Source: an uncultured Lachnospiraceae bacterium | GTDB lineage: Bacteria > Bacillota > Clostridia > Lachnospirales > Lachnospiraceae | Direction: 5' to 3' | Assembly (NCBI GenBank): GCA_905201915.1 | Contig: CAJKQE010000023.1 | Location: 1-28,883, forward strand | DNA: 28,883 bases | Part shown: piece after piece, positions 1 through 8,161 of the stretch | How positions within the stretch are numbered: the first letter of the stretch is position 1 | Layout: each line of letters starts with the position of its first letter | Notes under the pieces: model-generated | What the model was told of the DNA's origin: nothing | The model's input: the letters and a program-made list of their open reading frames with translations, nothing else | Databases searched by the model: none | Position numbers and translations under genes: made by a program

Positions 1-4
1 GTAT

Positions 5-1384
5 ATGAAACAACTTCCTGAAAAATTTTTATCCCGCATGGAAGCTATGCTGGGTGAGGAATTTCCTGCATTTCTACAAAGCTATGATTTTCCCAGAAAG
101 TTCGGTTTACGGGTAAATACTAATAAAATTTCGGTTGAAGAATTTTTAAAAATATCCCCTTTTCATTTAGAACCAATTCCATGGATTGATAATGGCTTTT
201 TCTATGATGAAAATGACAGACCGTCCCGACACCCTTACTACTTCGCCGGGCTTTACTATCTGCAGGAACCAAGTGCCATGACACCTGCAAACCGCTTTTC
301 TGTAAATCCGGGAGAATATGTACTGGATTTATGTGCTGCCCCTGGAGGAAAAGCAACAGAATTAGGTGCAAAGCTTCAAGGAAAAGGATTTCTGGTAGCC
401 AATGACATCAGCAATTCCAGAGCAAAAGCTCTTTTGCGAAATCTGGAACTATTTGGCATAAAAAATTCTATGGTAACAAATGAAACACCCGCAAAGCTGG
501 CAAAATATTTTCCGGAATTTTTTGATAAAATTCTGGTAGATGCGCCATGCTCCGGCGAAGGAATGTTTCGCAAAGATCCTGATGTTGCCAAAACATGGGA
601 TGAAACCCGCCCGGAATTTTTCGGTAAGCTACAAAAGGAAATCGTTACACAGGCAATTTCCATGTTGAAACCGGGAGGCGAACTGCTTTACTCTACATGT
701 ACGTTTTCACCCCTCGAAAACGAGGGACTGATTTCTTTCATTTTGGAAAATTTCCCTGAAATGGAGCTTCTAACTCTTGATGACTATGAAGGTTTTACAA
801 AAGGCTGCCCTGACTGGGGAAATAAAGACAATCGTCTAAAGAAATGTATCCGTATTTTTCCTCATCACATGGAAGGAGAAGGACATTTTCTTGCTCTCAT
901 GAAAAAAAATGGATGTTCTGTTTCCAGTAGAATTACTCCAACAACAAAACCTGATAAAACATCCAAAAAGCTTTTAGATGAATTTTTCAAAAATATGTCA
1001 CAACCTTTGGACTTTAACAGAATTGATATTCGAAATGAAAACGTTTATTATCTTCCAGAAGCAGATACTGCCTCTTTAAAGGGGATTAAATTCCTTCGCA
1101 ACGGACTTTTCTTAGGTGAATTAAAGAAAAACAGATTTGAGCCTAGTCAGCCTTTCGCCATGTCTTTACAGATGGAAGATTTCCATAATATTGTAAACCT
1201 GTCTTCTTCTGACGAAAGAGTGATGCGCTATCTGAAAGGTGAAACTTTAATTTTAAGTGAGGCAGAAGCTCCTCAAAAAGGGTGGCATCTTGTTTGCACT
1301 GACGGTTTTCCTTTAGGCTGGGGAAAAGTTGTAGGTACAACCCTAAAAAATAAATACCCTGCTGGATGGAGACTGCATTATTAA
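5..1384 (+). CDS. rsmF: RsmF-type 16S rRNA (cytosine-C5)-methyltransferase
   Basis: This enzyme transfers a methyl group from S-adenosylmethionine to C5 of a cytosine in rRNA (NOL1/NOP2/Sun family) in the cytoplasm. The 459-residue protein has the SAM-binding motif VLDLCAAPGGKATEL near residues 106-120, motif IV DAPCSGEG (179-186, Cys182) and motif VI YSTCTF (Cys232), so both family cysteines are present. The C-terminal part, ending in a segment rich in GWGKVVG and PAGWR, matches the PUA-like RNA-binding tail of the bacterial YebU/RsmF group. The start at base 5 agrees with the usual N-terminus of relatives (LPEKFLxRM), but only four bases lie upstream, so the ribosome binding site cannot be judged. 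The gene converges on the ABC exporter operon and shares a hairpin with it. The exact target cytosine is not known from sequence; the E. coli enzyme modifies C1407. Confidence 0.9.
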   Translation: MKQLPEKFLSRMEAMLGEEFPAFLQSYDFPRKFGLRVNTNKISVEEFLKISPFHLEPIPWIDNGFFYDENDRPSRHPYYFAGLYYLQEPSAMTPANRFSVNPGEYVLDLCAAPGGKATELGAKLQGKGFLVANDISNSRAKALLRNLELFGIKNSMVTNETPAKLAKYFPEFFDKILVDAPCSGEGMFRKDPDVAKTWDETRPEFFGKLQKEIVTQAISMLKPGGELLYSTCTFSPLENEGLISFILENFPEMELLTLDDYEGFTKGCPDWGNKDNRLKKCIRIFPHHMEGEGHFLALMKKNGCSVSSRITPTTKPDKTSKKLLDEFFKNMSQPLDFNRIDIRNENVYYLPEADTASLKGIKFLRNGLFLGELKKNRFEPSQPFAMSLQMEDFHNIVNLSSSDERVMRYLKGETLILSEAEAPQKGWHLVCTDGFPLGWGKVVGTTLKNKYPAGWRLHY

Positions 1385-1387
1385 TTT

Positions 1388-1440
1388 AACCTGTCTTTCC
1401 GGATTATATTACTTACCGGAAAGACAGGTTTCCTTTTTTC
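1388..1440 (+). terminator. Intrinsic terminator after the rRNA methyltransferase gene
   Basis: A perfect 15-bp stem (AACCTGTCTTTCCGG at 1388-1402 with its complement at 1416-1430) closes a 13-base loop and is followed on the plus strand by TCCTTTTTTC. It lies in the 63-bp gap between two convergent genes. The minus side of the stem runs into TTAAATTAA, a poor U-run, so termination should be stronger for the plus-strand gene than for the ABC operon. Confidence 0.85.
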
Positions 1441-1447
1441 ACCATTA

Positions 1448-3190
1448 TTATCCAAACTGACTCATATAAAGTGCCGCATATTTCCCATTCTTTTTCATCA
1501 ATTCCTCATGATTTCCCACTTCTTTAATATCTCCGTCCTCCATGTAGAGAATCATATCTGCATCACGAATTGTAGATAATCGATGGGCTATCACAAAGCT
1601 GGTACGTCCTTTCATAAGCTCTGCCATTGCTTTTTGAATTAATACCTCTGTGTGAGTATCTACATTACTAGTAGCCTCATCTAAAATCATAATTTCCGAT
1701 TCAGAAGCAATTGCACGGGCAATGGTCAAAAGCTGACGCTCACCTTGCGAAATATTTTCTGCACCTTTTGTGAGCACCATATCATATCCACCAGGAAGTG
1801 TTTTAATAAAATTATGTGCACAAGCCGATTTTGCTGCTTCTTTCACTTTCTCTTTTGTCATGTTATCTTCTGCATATCCGATATTCTCACCAATGGTTCC
1901 TTCAAACAACCAGGTATCCTGTAAAACCATACCAAATCGGTTACGAAGTTCTTCTCTGCTCATATCTGTAATTCTAACGCCATCCACTTTAATTGCACCT
2001 TCATTTACTTCGTAAAAACGCATCAATAAGTTAATTAATGTTGTTTTTCCAGCTCCTGTCGGTCCTACTACCGCAACCTTTTGTCCCGGTTCCACTGTCA
2101 GATTAATACCATTCATCAACAAATGCTCCGGTCTATATCCAAATTTTACATTTTCAAATGTTACTCGTCCACTACAATCATTAGGAACGATACATTGCTG
2201 GCTATCTGGTATTTCCTCTTCTGCATCCAGCAGACTAAAAATACGTTTACCTGCTGCCGCTGCCGCACCAAAACTTCCTACCATTCCTGCAATCGCAGAA
2301 AAAGGTTCTGCAAAACGCCATGTATATTCTAACATTGCCTGCACATTTCCCACTGCAATTTTTCCTGCAATTGCCCAAAGACATCCAATCGCTGCACAAA
2401 GCACATACCCTAAATCATTTACAAGGGTAGTAATAGGACTTATTGCTCCCGCTGTGGTTTCTGCCTTCCGAGAACTATTTTTCAATGCGTCATTCAACTG
2501 TGCAAATCTCTTTTTTGCACGTTCTTGATAGTTAAATGTCTGAACAACAGATTGTCCATTATACATTTCTTCCACATATCCATTAAGTTTTCCAAGAAGT
2601 TCCTGCTGTTCTCCATAATGCTTTTCACTTGCTTTCATAACACCGGCAGCACTTAAAAGAGAAAGTGGTACCATAATAATCGGAATCAGAGACAAGGAAG
2701 GGCTTATCAACAACATCATCACAAGTACACCAATCGCAGTTGTCACCTGAGTTACTGCTGCTGTTAAATTTTGACTGATTGCATTATTTATAGTATCCAC
2801 ATCATTAGTAATAATACTGAGAATATCACCATGAGTGTGTACATCATAATAATTCAGTTTCAAGCGATGCATCTTTTCATTAATTTCCCGGCGAATGGTC
2901 TGCATAACATTTGCAGTAATTTTTGCCATCCCAAATCCCTGTAAAAAAGAAAACGTCTGGGAAATAAAATATAGTGCAACTAATGCAGCTAAAAGCCATA
3001 AAATAGTTTCCCAATAAAAAACGCCATCCTCTATACTTGCAAAAAGTGTTGTTGTTACTTTTCCCACAAGAAATGGTGCAAGAACCATAAATGCAGTACT
3101 AATAACAGCTGATAATAAAACCAAACACAAACGCAAACGATATTCCTTCAAATACTTCAATAGCCTTTTAAATATGATTGCATTTTTCAT
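1448..3190 (-). CDS. ABC exporter half-transporter, catalytically complete subunit
   Basis: This is a 580-residue type IV ABC exporter half-transporter: a six-helix membrane domain (about residues 15-320) and a C-terminal ATPase domain. The ATPase motifs are visible: Walker A GPTGAGKT (376-383), Q-loop Gln424, Walker B ILDEAT with catalytic Glu505, and switch His536. The signature is NISQGE (479-484) rather than LSGGQ. In heterodimeric exporters such as TM287/288, LmrCD and BmrCD, an aberrant signature on the complete subunit faces the degenerate Walker B site of the partner, and that is the arrangement seen here. It is the second gene of the pair and overlaps its partner by 23 bp, which implies coupled translation. 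Drug or lipid export is the usual role of relatives; the substrate cannot be read from sequence. Confidence 0.93.
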   Translation of the reverse strand: MKNAIIFKRLLKYLKEYRLRLCLVLLSAVISTAFMVLAPFLVGKVTTTLFASIEDGVFYWETILWLLAALVALYFISQTFSFLQGFGMAKITANVMQTIRREINEKMHRLKLNYYDVHTHGDILSIITNDVDTINNAISQNLTAAVTQVTTAIGVLVMMLLISPSLSLIPIIMVPLSLLSAAGVMKASEKHYGEQQELLGKLNGYVEEMYNGQSVVQTFNYQERAKKRFAQLNDALKNSSRKAETTAGAISPITTLVNDLGYVLCAAIGCLWAIAGKIAVGNVQAMLEYTWRFAEPFSAIAGMVGSFGAAAAAGKRIFSLLDAEEEIPDSQQCIVPNDCSGRVTFENVKFGYRPEHLLMNGINLTVEPGQKVAVVGPTGAGKTTLINLLMRFYEVNEGAIKVDGVRITDMSREELRNRFGMVLQDTWLFEGTIGENIGYAEDNMTKEKVKEAAKSACAHNFIKTLPGGYDMVLTKGAENISQGERQLLTIARAIASESEIMILDEATSNVDTHTEVLIQKAMAELMKGRTSFVIAHRLSTIRDADMILYMEDGDIKEVGNHEELMKKNGKYAALYMSQFG

Positions 3191-4916
3191 TCAAATCTGC
3201 CTCCTTTCCTAATTGTATTTCTGCGATTTCACGATAAAGAGAACAAGACTTTAACAGTTCCTCATGTGTTCCATTTCCCACAATCTGTCCATCATCTACT
3301 ACCAGAATGCGATCCGCATCCACAATGGTACTAATCCTCTGCGCTACCATAATAACCGTTGCATCGCCAATATTCTTTTTTAAATTTTCACGAAGCTGAC
3401 GATCTGTTTTCATATCCAAAGCGGAAAAACTATCATCAAATACATAAATTTCCGGTTTTTTCATCATTGCACGAGCAATCGCCATACGTTGTCTCTGTCC
3501 TCCTGACAAATTTGTACCACCTTGTGCAATCATATCATAATATCCTTGTTTTCTTTTACTTATAAACTCATCTGCACATGCAATACCTGCTGCCTGCTCC
3601 CAGTCTTCCTCCGTACCATTTTCTTTTCCAAAATTAAGATTTTCTCCGATATTTCCTGAAAACAGTACATTTTTCTGAGGAACATATCCAATCATAGAAC
3701 GTAAATCCTCTGTACGATATTCTTTCGCATTTATACCATCAATCAATACTTCTCCGAACATTGGGTCATATAATCTTGGAATCAATTTTAAAATACTTGA
3801 TTTTCCTCGCCCTGTTCCTCCTATAATTGCAGTTACTTCTCCCGGTCGTGATATAAAGCTTATATCTTTCAATATCGGTTCATCTGCTCCCGGATAAGCA
3901 AATGTTACATGACGAAATTCTACTGTTGCATGCATAGTTTTCTCTTTCATTAAAAATTTCCCATCACGAATAGAACTCTCTGTTTCTAAAACTTCAGAAA
4001 TTCTTTTCGCACAAGCATAACTCGTTGGAAACATCATAATTACTAACGATAACATCATCACTGAAGTCAGCACCATACTAATGTACTGACTATTTGCAAC
4101 CAAAGAACCAACCTCCATAGCACCTGTATTAACATAATAAGCACCCATTCCTAAAACAGCTGCCGTAGTTACACCAAAAATCACACTAATGGCAGGCATT
4201 AAAAGGCTGGTGATACGACCTGCTGCCATTGCTGTTACGGCATAATCCCTATTTGCATTCTCAAAACGTTCACTCTCGGCTTTCTGTCTGTTAAACGCAC
4301 GAATAACACGTACCCCTTCCAAAGACTCTAAAAATAAACGGTTAATCTGATCCAGTTTTTTTCGCAAACTTATAGAATAGCGAGAAGCCAATACCACAAT
4401 CACAGTTAATGCTATCAGTAAGACAGGAATAGCTATCAACAGTACTGAACTGACTTCACCTCCTGTTGCAGCTGAAAAAATAAGTCCTGCTGCAGCCATC
4501 ATAGGTGCAAGTAAACCAATTCGAAGCATCAGTGTCAAAAAATTCTGTACATTAGTGATATCAGAAGTGCTTCTTGTCACAAGGCTTGCCGTCCCAAATT
4601 TATCCATTTCCGCTGCTGAAAATTCCTGTACTTTAGAAAAAACTTGATTTCGTAGTTGTGCTGCAAAATCTGTAGAAATATAAGATGCTATTTTCACAGA
4701 TAAAAAACTGATAATACAAGAAAATACTGTAACACCTGCCATAATTATTGCATACATCCAAATCACACGATTTTCTCCTTCTGCAACACCATGACTAATC
4801 ATCTGTGCCAAAAAAGATGGTAAAAGCATTTGCCCTATCGCTGACAATAATACCAGTGCAAACAATAAAATTATTTGCCTTGATTTCAGCTTTACTTTTG
4901 AAAATATTGTTTTCAT
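3168..4916 (-). CDS. ABC exporter half-transporter, degenerate-site subunit
   Basis: This is the 582-residue partner of the downstream half-transporter, with six membrane helices followed by an ATPase domain. Walker A is GGTGRGKS (366-373), Q-loop Gln414 and a canonical LSGGQ signature (470-474) are present. The catalytic Walker B glutamate is replaced by aspartate (FDDSFSALD, Asp494-Asp495) and the switch histidine by glutamine (VAQRIST, Gln526). Both changes mark the non-hydrolysing site of asymmetric heterodimeric exporters, so the gene is not broken but specialised. A ribosome binding site of the AGGAG type lies before the ATG at 4916. The gene is first in the operon, behind a MerR-type promoter, which points to induction by a toxic compound. 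The substrate is unknown. Confidence 0.93.
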   Translation of the reverse strand: MKTIFSKVKLKSRQIILLFALVLLSAIGQMLLPSFLAQMISHGVAEGENRVIWMYAIIMAGVTVFSCIISFLSVKIASYISTDFAAQLRNQVFSKVQEFSAAEMDKFGTASLVTRSTSDITNVQNFLTLMLRIGLLAPMMAAAGLIFSAATGGEVSSVLLIAIPVLLIALTVIVVLASRYSISLRKKLDQINRLFLESLEGVRVIRAFNRQKAESERFENANRDYAVTAMAAGRITSLLMPAISVIFGVTTAAVLGMGAYYVNTGAMEVGSLVANSQYISMVLTSVMMLSLVIMMFPTSYACAKRISEVLETESSIRDGKFLMKEKTMHATVEFRHVTFAYPGADEPILKDISFISRPGEVTAIIGGTGRGKSSILKLIPRLYDPMFGEVLIDGINAKEYRTEDLRSMIGYVPQKNVLFSGNIGENLNFGKENGTEEDWEQAAGIACADEFISKRKQGYYDMIAQGGTNLSGGQRQRMAIARAMMKKPEIYVFDDSFSALDMKTDRQLRENLKKNIGDATVIMVAQRISTIVDADRILVVDDGQIVGNGTHEELLKSCSLYREIAEIQLGKEADLNEKCNHI

Positions 4917-4959
4917 AAGAACCTTTTCTCCTCTCTTGATTTTTCCTTAATCTGGGGGT

Positions 4960-4990
4960 ATCATATACTATACAGTTACTGTATAGTCAA
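4960..4990 (-). promoter_or_regulatory. MerR-type promoter and operator of the ABC exporter operon
   Basis: Read on the minus strand, a -35 TTGACT (4990-4985) and a -10 TATGAT (4965-4960) are separated by 19 bp instead of 17. The spacer region carries a perfect inverted repeat, arms ACTATACAGT and ACTGTATAGT (4967-4987 on the plus strand) around one central base. An overlong spacer filled with a dyad is the hallmark of MerR-family activation by DNA distortion. The exporter start codon lies about 44 bp downstream. The regulator is not certain: the only MerR gene in the window is at 5790 and its own divergent operator differs in about eight of 21 positions. Confidence 0.8.
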
Positions 4991-5021
4991 GAGTTTTTTA
5001 CTACATAAAATACAATTTCCT

Positions 5022-5065
5022 ATAAAATAAAAAAAGCTGATTGATAAATCATCAATCAACTTTTT
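5022..5065 (-). terminator. Terminator of the YitT-like gene
   Basis: An inverted repeat AAAAAGcTGATTGAT / ATCAATCAaCTTTTT (5031-5045 and 5051-5065) with one mismatch lies just past the YitT-like stop codon. On the minus strand the stem leads into a run of seven T and further AT sequence, so it should end transcription before the ABC exporter promoter. Confidence 0.7.
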
Positions 5066-5075
5066 CTCACAGCTT

Positions 5076-5708
5076 TTAATATATATCCGCCATTCCTAAT
5101 GATGCAGGAAGTCTTATTTTCTGTATTATTCCAATAATCTGCCCTGATAAAAGAACAGTCAAAAGGGAATATAAAATTTTATTTAATGGAATATAACTAA
5201 GGGATATGAAAAGCACAACAAGGTCACTGGCCAAATAAATCCACTGAATATCTACAGGCAGTACCGAAGATAAACTCATAGCAAGAGCGTCATCTCCTGT
5301 AGGAGCTCCTCCCACCCTTACACAAATTCCCACACTAATACCTACAAAAAGCGCACCTACCACAGCTGCTAAAAAAGGCATCTCACCAATTTGAGGAAAC
5401 AGTGGATCAAACTGTTCAAAAATCCCATAAAAAACTGAAAATCCTATGGCAGATATAAAGGAAAATACAAGGAAACGTTTCCCTAAAATTTTCCATCCTA
5501 AGAAATAACACAATGCCGTCAGAAGAAAACCGGAAAATGATGGTGAAATTCCAAACCAATGTTCCAAAAGAAGCGTCAATCCAAGAATACCTCCTTCTGT
5601 AACATTGGATATAGAATGGACATTATAAATCCCAAAAGCCAACAAGGCACTTCCCGCCAGCAAAAGCAAAACAGAAGATAATTTAATTTCTTTCCAAATA
5701 GAACGCAT
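5076..5708 (-). CDS. YitT-family multi-pass membrane protein
   Basis: The 210-residue protein is almost entirely hydrophobic with about five to six membrane spans. The GGILGLTLLLEHWFGI segment (about 39-54) and the glycine-rich stretch VRVGGAPTGDDALAM (about 131-145) match the YitT/DUF161 membrane domain (PF02588). It lacks the cytoplasmic DUF2179 tail of longer YitT proteins, so it is the short form. The function of this family is not established; some members are treated as putative transporters. The start at 5708 follows AAAGGAAAG at a proper distance. It is transcribed away from the MerR gene at 5790 from a promoter with a 19-bp spacer, which makes it the likely direct target of that regulator. 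Confidence 0.8.
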   Translation of the reverse strand: MRSIWKEIKLSSVLLLLAGSALLAFGIYNVHSISNVTEGGILGLTLLLEHWFGISPSFSGFLLTALCYFLGWKILGKRFLVFSFISAIGFSVFYGIFEQFDPLFPQIGEMPFLAAVVGALFVGISVGICVRVGGAPTGDDALAMSLSSVLPVDIQWIYLASDLVVLFISLSYIPLNKILYSLLTVLLSGQIIGIIQKIRLPASLGMADIY

Positions 5709-5741
5709 TTTTCTTTCCTTTCTTTTGATAATTCTGAAGCC

Positions 5742-5772
5742 ATTATAAACTCTAGTATTACCCTAGAGTCAA
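5742..5772 (-). promoter_or_regulatory. MerR-type promoter and operator of the YitT-like gene
   Basis: On the minus strand, -35 TTGACT (5772-5767) and a consensus -10 TATAAT (5747-5742) are 19 bp apart. An inverted repeat with arms ACTCTAG and CTAGAGT (5749-5755 and 5763-5769 on the plus strand) spans the spacer. This is the classic MerR-activated promoter, placed between the divergent YitT-like and MerR genes. I see no equally good promoter for the MerR gene itself on the plus strand; a MerR protein bound here may also repress its own gene. Confidence 0.85.
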
Positions 5773-5789
5773 GCAGGAGAATATAAATA

Positions 5790-6587
5790 ATGAAACAGTA
5801 TTTTAAAATCGGAGAAATTTCTAAATTGTATAAAATTGGAGTTGATTCTATACGCTATTACGAAGAAATTGGTCTAATACAGCCAGAGCGTTCTGAATCC
5901 GGCTACCGTCATTACCGTATACATGATATTTGGCGGTTAAATGTAATCCGTGATCTCCGCTCCATAGGATTTACTATGGAGCAAATCCGAGAATATTTGG
6001 AAAATCATACTACTTCATCTTCCTTAAAACTTTTAGAAGAAGAACAAGAAGCAATCCAACAGCAAATGCAATATCTCCAAAAACTACAAAAAAATGTAGC
6101 ACAGCGACTAAATACCATACGCTGTGCCCAGACTCTTCCGCTCTATAAAATTGAACAAATCACACTGCCTCCCCGCCGCTGTCACAATCTGTCCGAGGGT
6201 TATCATGCTGCTGAAGAAATGGACATTTTGATTGAGCGTCTCATTAACCTGGACAAAGACAGACTGTATATCATTGGAAGCAATCAAATTGGAACCAGGA
6301 TTTCCCTGTCTGCCCTACAAGACAAGAAAGTTCTCTCCTATCAATCGGTGTTTCTCATTGACGAGCAAGGCGAGAATTTTATTCCCGGAGGAGATTATCT
6401 TTGCGTCACCTATCGAGGCAGTTATTCCCAAAGCACTCAATGGGGGCTGAAACTGGCAGAGTACGCTAAAAAACACCATCTCTCTGTCCATGGTGAATTA
6501 TTGGAACTACTATGGGTAGATATTCATATTTCTTCAGATGAAGCAGAACATATTACACAATTACAACTTCCTGTTAAAAGAAATTAA
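5790..6587 (+). CDS. MerR-family regulator with BmrR/GyrI-like effector domain
   Basis: This 265-residue protein is a ligand-sensing transcription factor. Residues 1-72 form the MerR winged helix (FKIGEISKLYKIG, SIRYYEEIGLI, GYRHYR), residues about 78-110 form the dimerising coiled coil, and residues about 118-262 resemble the BmrR/GyrI-like small-molecule binding domain, including PGGDYLCVTYRGSYS. It lacks the cysteine pattern of metal sensors, so an organic or cationic toxic compound is the likelier signal. The ATG at 5790 follows AGGAGA (5775-5780) at nine bases. The gene is divergent from the YitT-like gene and its target operator lies between them. The ABC exporter 0.8 kb away has a related but different operator, so co-regulation is possible and not shown. 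Confidence 0.88.
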   Translation: MKQYFKIGEISKLYKIGVDSIRYYEEIGLIQPERSESGYRHYRIHDIWRLNVIRDLRSIGFTMEQIREYLENHTTSSSLKLLEEEQEAIQQQMQYLQKLQKNVAQRLNTIRCAQTLPLYKIEQITLPPRRCHNLSEGYHAAEEMDILIERLINLDKDRLYIIGSNQIGTRISLSALQDKKVLSYQSVFLIDEQGENFIPGGDYLCVTYRGSYSQSTQWGLKLAEYAKKHHLSVHGELLELLWVDIHISSDEAEHITQLQLPVKRN

Positions 6588-6637
6588 TTACAAGAAAAAT
6601 TTCTGCTTGCAGAATTCTCCGCCACAAGGCGCACATT

Positions 6638-6664
6638 AAAAAGACCGGGGAATTTCCCCGGTCT
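6638..6664 (-). terminator. Terminator of the glgC-glgD-spoVG operon
   Basis: A 9-bp GC-rich stem (AGACCGGGG at 6642-6650 with CCCCGGTCT at 6656-6664) and a five-base loop are followed on the minus strand by TTTTTAA. It lies 12 bp past the spoVG stop. On the plus strand there is no U-run, so it serves the minus-strand operon rather than the MerR gene. Confidence 0.85.
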
Positions 6665-6676
6665 AAAACTATATAT

Positions 6677-6961
6677 CTAATTTTCTGCCTCTTCTACAGG
6701 CTCCTCAGCCAATACCTGTTCGTATTTTTCCAGAATAATATTCTGTATTTTTTCTCTGGTTGCTGAATTAATCGGATGTGCAATATCTCTATATTCTCCA
6801 TCTGTTGCCTTGCGGCTTGGCATAGCAATAAACAGTCCTTTTTCTCCTTCAATAACCTTAATATCATGTACTACGAACTCTTCATCAATGGTAATGGAAA
6901 CCACTGCCTTCATTTTACCTTCTTTTGCTACACGTCTTACTCTTACATCTGTGATGTTCAT
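6677..6961 (-). CDS. spoVG: SpoVG-family nucleic-acid-binding regulator
   Basis: The 94-residue protein aligns over its full length with SpoVG: it begins MNITDVRVRRV, then KMKAVVSITIDEEFVVHDIKV, then the conserved segment FIAMPSRK and DIAHPINSATREKI. SpoVG is a small site-specific DNA- and RNA-binding protein that affects sporulation and septation in Bacillus and virulence, capsule or metabolic genes in other Firmicutes. The acidic tail (EEPVEEAEN) is variable in the family. A strong AAGGGG ribosome binding site lies before the ATG. It follows glgD by 84 bp on the same strand with no terminator between and ends at a clear terminator, so it is probably co-transcribed with glgCD; an internal promoter in the gap is not excluded. 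Confidence 0.95.
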   Translation of the reverse strand: MNITDVRVRRVAKEGKMKAVVSITIDEEFVVHDIKVIEGEKGLFIAMPSRKATDGEYRDIAHPINSATREKIQNIILEKYEQVLAEEPVEEAEN

Positions 6962-7045
6962 AATGTCCTTCCCCTTTCATTGCCGCCTTTTGCAGTCGTA
7001 TTTTATGTCTTTTATTGCGGAATCTTTTCCCTACAATCCTTCTGC

Positions 7046-8161
7046 CTAAAGAACATAACGTTCGTTCTTCTCAACTACGATTTTAATACCATCTTCTCCG
7101 CTATAATAAGAATTTGCATGAATTGTATCCCGGCTTTCCACAATACAGTTCTCAATATGTGTGTTATCCCCTAAATATACATCATTTAAAATAATAGAAT
7201 TCTTAATCACACAATTATTACCTACAAAAACTTTTTTAAACAATACAGAATTTTCTACCGTACCATTAATAATACATCCACTAGAAATCAAACTGTTCTT
7301 TACAGATGAACCCGGATTGTATTTTGCTGGTGGTAAATCATCAATTTTAGACTGTATTCCCGGATACTGACGGAAGAAATACTCTCTGATTTCCGGTTTT
7401 AAAAAGTCCATGTTTGTCTTATAATAAGATTCTACTGTGGCAATATTACTCCAATAAGAATTAATCTTATATCCGTAGATACGCTTCAGATTTTTATAAC
7501 GGATTAAAATATCTTTAACAAAATCATGACGTTCTTCTTCGCCACATTTCTCAATTAATTCAATAAGCTGTCTTCTTCGTATAACATAAACACCTGTAGA
7601 AATTGTATTTGACTGCGCTACCATTGGTTTTTCATCGAATTCTTCAATTCTACAGTCCTCATTCATTTTAATACATCCAAAACGTGTAGCATCTTCACTC
7701 TGTACATCTGTACATACAACTGTGATATCTGCTCTTTTTGCAATATGATATTCTAAAACTTTATTATAATCCAGCTTATATACACAATCTCCGGAAGCAA
7801 TGACTACATACGGCTCATGGCTATTTTTCAAGAAATTAAGATTTTGGTAAATAGCATCTGCTGTACCACGATACCAAAAACTATTATCTGGTGTAATAGT
7901 AGGAGTAAAAGTAAATAATCCACCCTGCTTTCTTCCAAAATCCCACCATTTTGATGAACTTAAATGCTCATTTAAAGATCTTGCATTATACTGTGTCAAC
8001 ACTGCTACCTTTTGAATATGGGAGTTCGACATATTGCTAAGAGCAAAATCAATGCTGCGGTAGCTTCCCGCTACAGGCATAGCTGCAATTGCTCTCTTAT
8101 TTGATAATTCTTTCATCCTGTAATTATTGCCGCCGGCAAGAATAATACCTATTGCTCTCAT
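7046..8161 (-). CDS. glgD: GlgD, regulatory subunit of ADP-glucose pyrophosphorylase
   Basis: GlgD (371 residues) pairs with GlgC to make ADP-glucose from glucose-1-phosphate and ATP, the committed step of glycogen synthesis. The nucleotidyltransferase fold is evident (AIGIILAGGNNYRM at the start, WYRGTADAIYQN) and a left-handed beta-helix tail follows (repeats such as VFVGNNCVIKNSIILNDVYL). Key catalytic features are altered: the N-terminal loop lacks the GxGxRLxxLT pattern of GlgC, and GGDHIYK of GlgC is SGDCVYK here. These changes are normal for GlgD, which in Firmicutes enhances GlgC activity rather than acting alone. Its ATG overlaps the glgC stop by four bases, so the two subunits are translationally coupled. 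Confidence 0.94.
   Translation of the reverse strand: MRAIGIILAGGNNYRMKELSNKRAIAAMPVAGSYRSIDFALSNMSNSHIQKVAVLTQYNARSLNEHLSSSKWWDFGRKQGGLFTFTPTITPDNSFWYRGTADAIYQNLNFLKNSHEPYVVIASGDCVYKLDYNKVLEYHIAKRADITVVCTDVQSEDATRFGCIKMNEDCRIEEFDEKPMVAQSNTISTGVYVIRRRQLIELIEKCGEEERHDFVKDILIRYKNLKRIYGYKINSYWSNIATVESYYKTNMDFLKPEIREYFFRQYPGIQSKIDDLPPAKYNPGSSVKNSLISSGCIINGTVENSVLFKKVFVGNNCVIKNSIILNDVYLGDNTHIENCIVESRDTIHANSYYSGEDGIKIVVEKNERYVL

Noticed and set aside
3168..4916. Decaying ABC transporter gene because of lost catalytic residues
   Set aside because: The same Glu-to-Asp and His-to-Gln changes define the degenerate site of functional heterodimeric exporters, and the partner gene is complete.
6588..6637. 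Terminator for the MerR gene
   Set aside because: The TTCTGC/GCAGAA repeat has only a two-base loop and no U-run, so it does not qualify.
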